From NCBI RefSeq assembly GCF_018687715.1, contig NC_056752.1, positions 17,257,501 to 17,321,500 on the forward strand: a stretch of 64,000 nt of DNA. The letters are read 5' to 3'. How positions within the stretch are numbered: position 1 is the first letter of the stretch; each line of letters opens with the position of its first letter. The DNA comes from Carya illinoinensis. Lineage: Eukaryota > Streptophyta > Magnoliopsida > Fagales > Juglandaceae. The position numbers and the translations under genes are program-made. The notes beneath the pieces are model-generated. The model saw only the letters and a list, made by a program, of their open reading frames with translations. It had not been told where the DNA came from and made no database searches. Positions 57,423 to 64,000 of the stretch are shown here, in pieces.

Positions 57423-58840
57423 TTGAACCACATGCAGCAAGAAGATGGTCCTCACAATGTAGTAGCTATAAAAAACATTCAAAATGAACTGAGTTTGTTG
57501 TTGGATCAAGAAGATGTGAAATGGAAGCAAAGGGCAAAAAGACATTGGTATATCTCAGGAGATAAGAATACAAAGTTCTTAAATACATGTGCTACTCATC
57601 AAAAACAGAAGAATTGGATCAAATCTGTGAAAGACTTACAAGGAACTATGGTTACAGAAATTGAGGAAGTGGATAGGATTTTCCAACAGTATTACAGTAA
57701 TTTATTTTCCTCTATAAAATCTACACAAGTGGATAGTGTGTTGGATATGTCAAGGCTCAAGTTACACAAGCAATGAATGAGGAGCTGTTGCAACCCTTTA
57801 CAGAGGAAGAAGTTAAAGAATCATTATTTCAGATGGGGCCTTTAAAGTCTCTAGGTCCAGATGGTTTCAGTGCTACCTTCTATCAGAAACATTGGCATAT
57901 AGTTGGGGAGGAGGTATGTGATGCTATTTTGAGCTTCTTGAATGGTGGGAATTTTGAAACTGCAGTAAACTTCACTTATATTGCTTTAGTCCCTAAACTG
58001 AAAAATCCAACTTTTGCAGCTGAGTATAAACCTATGAGTTTATGCAATGTAATTTAGAAGATTGGGTCTAAAGTATTAGCAAATAGGCTAAAAGTGTGCC
58101 TTCCTCATATTATCTCACCAAATCAAAGTGTTTTTATACCTAGTTGATTGATTTTAGATAATGTCATAGTTGCTTTCGAAGCTGTTCACTCTATGAGGAC
58201 TAAGCAGAAAGGGAAGATGAGATCAATGGCTATCAAGCTTGATATGTCAAAAGCCTATGATAGATTGGAGTGGAGTTTTTGGAAAGGATGTTGGTCAAGT
58301 TGGGTTTCTGTTAGAGGTGGATTCAATTGATAATGCAATGTGTCACTATAGTTAGCTATGCTATCCTTGTTAATGGCAGACTAGGACCTGATTTTCAACC
58401 TACAAGAGGTATTAGGCAGGAAAATCCTCTATCTCCCTACTTTTTTTATCATTTGTGCTGAAGCATTGAGTGCCATGCTAATTGAGGCAGAGTTGGAAGG
58501 TCATATTAGAGGTGTTAAGGTGGCTAGAGGATACCCATCAATTAATCATCTATTTTTTGCTGATGACAACATTTTATTCTGTAAAGCATTTTTCTCTGAA
58601 TAGGAGCATGTTAATGACATCTTGAGAAAGTATGAGCAATCATCTAGACAATTTTTAAATCATCAGAAAATTGTAGTTTTATTTAGCACCAACACTAGTG
58701 TTAGTACCAGACAGCAACTACAAAGGGTTATTGGAGTTTCTAGTTGTGATAACTATGAGAAATTTTTAGGTTTGCCTTCTTTTGTAGGCAAGTCTAAATA
58801 TAATTCTTTTAGAGGAATCAAGGAGAGGATTTAGTTCAAA
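57423..58840 (+). pseudogene. LINE ORF2 reverse transcriptase, broken
   Basis: 57423-57776 is the linker (KHWYISGDKNTKFLN in altered form, RHWYISGDKNTKF). RT motifs follow: LKSLGPDGFSATFYQKHW (57830-57900), VNFTYIALVPKLKNP, a stop, then AIKLDMSKAYDRLEW (58230-58275), [19 protein letters not shown] (58385-58440) and the catalytic-site motif FFADDNILF (about 58553-58580), which keeps both Asp residues. Stops occur near 58055, 58143, 58330 and 58602, with frameshifts around 58300 and 58440. Confidence 0.85.
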
Positions 58841-59049
58841 ACAAATTCTTGGTAAACTAATTTTCTATCACAAGCAGGGAAGGGAGTTCTCTTGAAGGCA
58901 ATTGTGCAAGCCATACCAACTTATTCCCAACTTATTCGATGGAGGTCTTTCAATTACAAAGGAAACTATGCAAGGAGATGGCTTCTATTATGTCAAGGTT
59001 TTGGCAGAGCCGCAAGCAACATGATGAAAGATTCAATGGGGGAAATGGT

Positions 59050-60615
59050 CCAGAATGGGTGATAAAAAAGCTAGGGATGGTTGGGGTTTAGAGACATTCA
59101 AGAATTTAATAAAACTTTGCTGGTGAAGCAGATGTGGAGACTTTTACAAGAACCTCATTCTTTTGTTGCTAAAATTCTAAAGGAAAAATATTTCAGGTAT
59201 GTGAATGTGATGAAAGCACAAGTTGGCCCTAGACAATCTTTTATTTGGAGAAGTTTGGTCTCATCTTTGGATCTATTAAAAGAAGGTGTAGCTTGAAGAG
59301 TGGGTGCTGGTTCCAAAATCAAAATATGGAAAGATAAATGGATTCCTTTACCTATGTTAAACTTGGTCCAATCTCGAATTTCTATTTTAAATGAAGAAGA
59401 AATAGTGGAGCAGTTATTGGATGGGGAGATTGGTTCATGGAACAGATGTTTGGTATATCAGATCTTTAATGCTTAGGAGGCAGAAGTCATTAGCAGTATA
59501 CCTGTTAGTTAATGTGGAGCAGAGGATACCGTGGTCTAGAAGGAGTCTAAAGATGGCAAATTTAGTGTCAAATCAGCTTATCATCTGGCAATGCAAAGGA
59601 ACTACCATCTGATGGGGGAGTCTTCAAGGATGAAGTTTGAGGAGTAGGCTTGGAAATACATATGGAAGCTCAAGGTTCCTGGTTATATACAACACTTTCT
59701 TTGGAGAGCATGTCATGACTCATTACCTACAAAGTCTAATCTGTTTATGAGAAAGGTGGTTGAAGATCCATTGTGCGCTATATATGAGAGAGAGCATGAA
59801 TAAACTATTCATGCAATGTGGTCCTATCCAGCTGCTACTGTTGTATGGGGGGAAAATCGAATTCCATTAAGGAAGTGGCCTACTCAAATGGATAGCTTTT
59901 GGCAATTATGGCAGCATGTGACATGCAAGTTACAGAGTGATGAGATTGAATGTGTAGCAGTTATACTGAGCATTTGGGCCAGAAGAAATGCTTTAATTTT
60001 TTAGGGTAGGTTTGATAAACCAGATCATGTATTTCATAAAGCATTGAAGACAGTTGAGGATTATAAAGCTGCTGAAATTACACCACACCAGTTGCAAGTT
60101 TCTGCAATTTCAAGAGAGTTCATTACATGGAGAAGGCTTGACATGAATCAATTGAAAGTTAATTGGGATGGAGTAGTGTACTCAAAGATGAGTAAATCTG
60201 GACTGGGAGTCATTATTAGGGATGACAGTGTTGAAGTTCAAGTAACTCTATGTGCAAACATAGAGGCAAATTTAGAACCCTTAGTAGATGAAGCAATGGC
60301 TTTGAGGAGGGCTATATTGCTTTGTACAGATTTGGGTTTCTTGAGTGTGCTATTTGAAGATGATTGCAAGGAGCTAGTTACTGCTATGTCAGCATCTACA
60401 ACAAACCTTTCAGAGGCAGTTGTTGTGATCCATTACATTAAGCAGTTGATGCATAACAAGTGTGGTTGGCAGGTTTGCTTCAATTATAGATAAACCAACA
60501 AAATAGCTCACATGTTGGCTAAATATGCACTAACTGTAGAGGGAGAACATGTTTGGATAGAGGAATGCCTCATTCATGTATTGAATGTTGTGATACATGA
60601 TCATTGTAATTGAAG
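59050..60615 (+). pseudogene. LINE ORF2 C-terminal part: linker, zinc-binding and RNase H (RVT_3-type)
   Basis: 59081-59296 reads GFRDIQEFNKTLLVKQMWRL and ILKEKYF, the conserved segment after RT. 60044-60493 has LKVNWDGVVYSKMSKSGLGV, VIIRDDS, DEAMALRRAILLC, LFEDDCKELVTAM, an archaeal-like RNase H domain of plant LINEs (D...E...D pattern visible). A stop at about 60491 breaks it, and it continues to IEECLIHVL near 60590. The zinc-binding region around 59640-59820 is decayed. Confidence 0.7.
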
Positions 60616-60650
60616 TTTATTAAAGAAAAAGTTAGACATTACTTGTATTA

Positions 60651-62381
60651 TACTAGTGTAATTGAACATTAATGAATTAATAATTGTTAATAATAAATAT
60701 TAAATTCGAACAATTAGGTTTAGTATTGAAAAAAATATAATACTTAACTTATATAATACCACATGTGTAAACGGTAAATCGAAAAATCGGATCGGACCAA
60801 AACCTACAAAAGCAAAAGTTCTGATTTTAATGATGAATCGGTTTGTATCTATTCTTAAATTTCTAAAATCGGTGTATATAATTTCGCTTCTTAAATTTGT
60901 CCAAAACCAAACACAACGAGACAGAGTATACTCCTAAAAGCACATACTAAGAGCATTAACATTGGCTTCATCAAAGTTATCTTCAAAATTTAGCTAAAAG
61001 TACATGTTTTCCATAAATTTAAAATCATTTAACCTATAACCCACATTGGATCAGTCAAAATAATGATGCAATATTATTTTTTTAATAATAATATTTATAA
61101 ATATTTTTCATATTTTGCAACTACACTAACTATATGTTAAATAATAATTTAAAATATGGTTAGCCAGTACATATGAGATGGTACCGTATAGTAGTTTTTT
61201 CTATCCAAATATACTATATTTCATCTCTAAATTTTAAAAACATCAATTTAAATAAATAGTAATGAACAATGAAAACTGATTATGAACAGTGCATGAACTA
61301 ATATGAACAGTAGGTGAATAGTGCATAAACAACAAAAACTAACATGAACAGTGCACAATTCGGCTCTCTAATCAACAATGGGGCCCACACATTTTTCAAA
61401 TCTCAAAAATTAAAAATTATCTCATCTCATTTCACTATCCAAACATATATTTTCTTTTACAAACTATTTCATCTCATCTTAACTAAAAACTTTTACTACT
61501 ATTCAAAATATCTCATATGAACTATGTAACGAAACGAGACCTTAAATTATTGTTTACCATAATTTAATAATTAATAATTTAATTTTTACTTAATGTTTTT
61601 CGTATTTTTATTTTTCATTTTTTATATTTTGCAACTACACAAACCATATATTTTCTATTAACTTTTTTCATACTTAAATTATGTATAATATTTTTACTAT
61701 ATTATACAAGACAAGTATAATATACAAGACCAAGTATAATATAGAAGTAGATCTTAATATATAGATGCATATCTTAATATATTGAAGCAGTTATGAGTAG
61801 TTGGATCTGATATTTTAGAATAAAATATCACTTTTAAGTATGAACAGTACATCTTTAAATATGAAGAAACACCTAAAAATATTGTAACTTATATTTGAAG
61901 TCACTAGTATTTGACTACTCTAATATAAATTATTTCATTTCTATTTCTTCAAATTTTGAAAATTAACTGGCATTTGTCTAAGCCATGGGGCGCACCTCGG
62001 TTTTATAAAATTATGCTTTGTCTATCCTAGCTCTCCCCTACCTACCATCATTCTCGGTTAGATGGACGACAAGCTCTCTTATATTTTATGTAAAAATTTA
62101 ATAAAATTATAATAGTAAAGTGTGATAAAATATCTATTTATTCATTATCTCGTTCTTTCTCTCAAAAGGGAAAAACTACTTTCCTCCTAAGTTGTACAGT
62201 TCAAGTGTATTGTTCGGCAAAAGTTTTTTTTTATTTAATAATTAAAGAAGTAATTTTAAATATATTAAAGTATTTTTTTTATTTTTTAAAATATTTAAAT
62301 ATATTAAAAAAATATAAAAATATTAAAAAATAACTAACGGTCGTTAAAAACAGTGCTACTCAAGTAGTAGAGTAGACCGCT
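60651..62381. other. AT-rich spacer with MITE-like repeat
   Basis: No gene. 61260-61340 has repeated ATGAACAGTG words. 61385-61545 belongs to the CATCTCATCTC repeat family (CATCTCATTTCACTATCCAA ... CGAAACGAGACC). 61560-62340 is AT-rich with no recognisable structure. Confidence 0.5.
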
Positions 62382-64000
62382 TGTGACGCCCCCAAATCCC
62401 CACGTCCGAATACGGGGAAATCGAGACGTCTGGATGGTGACAACCCGGATCACCATCCTATCGACGGGTGCCAAGTGTGTGCAAAGGCAACATATGTGCA
62501 CAAAAAAACACGCAGCGGATAACGAAAGACATAACTAAGTACCAGAATTTTTTTCTTAACGTAATACAAACTGTTTAAAACATACATAAATAAAATATTA
62601 CAAAAACACAAATACAGTTTTAAACCAAATATAAAGCATAGCATCAGCAACCTGGCGGAGCCGCATCCTCGGGCTCAGCCTCCTCCTCTTCATCCTCAAA
62701 CTCTGCACCAAAAGCTACGGAACCAAAAATGGTACCGCAGGTAAGTAAAACCCAAACACTACCAGATAAAAACACATAGAACTCAAACAATATGCATGAA
62801 ACATGCCCAATGCACAAAGCCCATAAAATATAATTTTTCCACACACGCCAAAAAACCCATTTGGCCCAAAAACACATACTTTCCAAAAAACACGCCAAAA
62901 GTCACATTTATCCGACTCAAACCAGAATCCATTTTATCCGTATGCACCATGACCTCCCCTAGGGGGTCATCGGCACACCGTGGCTCCAGTGCCACACCGC
63001 AGAGTACCACTACGCATGTGACACCTAACGAGCGATGCCCAGTTCCATGCCCCGCGTGTTCGTAGCCAAGCATCCTCTAGCCCTCACCAGCGAAGGGCCA
63101 CAGAGTCGATGCGTAGGGCAATGCCTGGTTCCGCGCCCGGCGCGTTCGTAGACAAGCAACCCCTAACCCCCGCTCCCGTCGTCTAGCGACAACCCAGGGG
63201 ACATCACTCAGTTTATTCCGCTCTCGAGTGACCAGAGGAGCTCCACCGGGATAATACCCCATCCCGACTTGGGGTCGTGATACACAAGCACCCGTAAGAC
63301 CACTTACGCCAATACACAGGCTTTTCACACTATTTCACAAACACACGTGCATGCACCATGCAATGCCATAACAATGCATAAAAATAATCCAACAACATAA
63401 ATCAAATAAACAGGCAACTCCGACTTCATCCATCCGACCCCCGAACTCCTCGGACTCAGTCCGGAATCAACCAACCAGCAGATAAAATAAATTGAATGAG
63501 CAATATATATTTAAATCTGAAAATAGGGTTTGGAAAATACTTACAGCGCTATATGGCAATTTTAGAAAACACGCGGCGTTGCAAACAGCGGAGAAAAAGC
63601 CACGTCACAGTGAAAATTCACTGTGGCCGTGGGTTGTGAAAAACTCACTTTTGAACGGGGACAAACTAGGGCTTGGGATTGATAGAGAATGGTCTAGGGA
63701 TGATTGTGAAGCTATTGGAAGTGGTGGTTGGCCGTGGGTGGCGGCAGAAACGGCGGTGGGAGGCCGGATTTTTCAAAAAGGAAAGCTAGCTCGTAGGAGC
63801 TGCTCCGGTGGTCGTTGGAGGCCGAAAATAGGTGGGTTAGGACGGCAAGGGACCGATGATGAAGTGGTGAAGAAATGGTGGCCGGAGGTGGAGCGGCGGT
63901 GGCGGATCGGAGCAAAAGTTGTGCGGGCTTTAAATGGGTTTTCTGGCCAAACGACCAGCCGGATAGGGGTGAGTTTTGGTGGGAAGGTGCGCCGGAGGGA
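62382..64000 (-). mobile_element. Ty3/gypsy LTR, copy 2 (runs off the window)
   Basis: Starts TGTGACGCCCCCAAATCCCC and follows copy 1 (3144-5452) through the GATGGTGACAACCCGG segment, the GGTACCGCAGGTAAGTAAAA segment, the 87-bp tandem repeat, and the GCGTTGCAAAC and GGTGGCCGGAGGTGG-type stretches. It aligns with about the first 1.7 kb of copy 1. Open frames here are shared LTR composition, not genes. Whether an internal region follows cannot be seen. Confidence 0.85.

Larger units (their letters stand above)
50120..60650 (+). mobile_element. L1-type LINE with RNase H, split by a gypsy element
   Basis: ORF1 lies at 50309-50712 and 55556-56353, ORF2 at about 56540-60615. They carry, in order, DUF4283 and CCHC domains, then an endonuclease, reverse transcriptase and RNase H domain, the standard plant L1 layout. 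A Ty3/gypsy element (50713-55555) interrupts ORF1. Both LINE ORFs hold many stops, so the element is dead. Its ends are approximate: similar 45-bp stretches (TTATACTAGT...TAATT) sit near 50075-50120 and 60640-60690 and may be a decayed target duplication. About 5.7 kb belongs to the LINE itself. Confidence 0.8.

Overview
The window looks like nuclear DNA of a woody dicot. It is AT-rich, gene-poor and packed with nested, decayed transposable elements. Short repeats built around CTCATCTCATCTC-like termini recur many times, as I remember from Fagales trees (walnut, hickory, oak). That taxonomic guess is inference only. I see no bacterial-type operon, CRISPR array, rRNA or tRNA.

Region 1 (1-14205) is a decayed endogenous caulimovirid (plant pararetrovirus) on the minus strand. 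It is cut by three LTR insertions: a Ty3/gypsy LTR with adjoining internal sequence (3144 to about 6330), a very long 4.2 kb solo LTR (8107-12326, 5-bp target duplication) and a Copia solo LTR (12430-13316). Only its movement-protein frame (13456-14205) is open from end to end. Region 2 (about 14540-23420) holds an (AT)n tract, a CACTA element ending at 17650, the first O-methyltransferase (OMT) copy (a dead gene, 18980-20534), the end of a second CACTA element (to 22530) and a hAT transposase remnant. Region 3 (23418-29335) is a structurally complete non-autonomous Copia element with a GCCCC target duplication. It carries only gag, now broken.

Region 4 (about 29929-44100) is the only part with convincing host genes: a COMT-like O-methyltransferase cluster on the minus strand. 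Copy B (39587-43906) has four exons with consensus splice sites, sums to exactly 367 codons plus stop, and keeps the catalytic His and Glu residues. Copy A (34254-37659) has intact exons 2-4 but no exon 1 or promoter. It arose from a tandem duplication whose breakpoint falls in intron 1 and in a downstream LTR, with 8 bp of shared sequence (ATGAAATG) at the junction. Copy A was later hit by a 1.3 kb solo LTR in intron 3, and copy B by two MITEs.

Region 5 (44991-64000) is again transposons: a non-autonomous hAT-type element carrying a 152-codon open stretch that may be a captured host exon; a large non-autonomous LTR element with a 'putative gypsy type transposon' domain; an L1-type LINE (about 50.1-60.6 kb) whose ORF1 is split by a Ty3/gypsy element; and, from 62382, a second copy of the same long gypsy LTR seen at 3144. 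The genes do not form a pathway apart from the OMT cluster, where B is the candidate functional enzyme gene and the other two are its derelict relatives.
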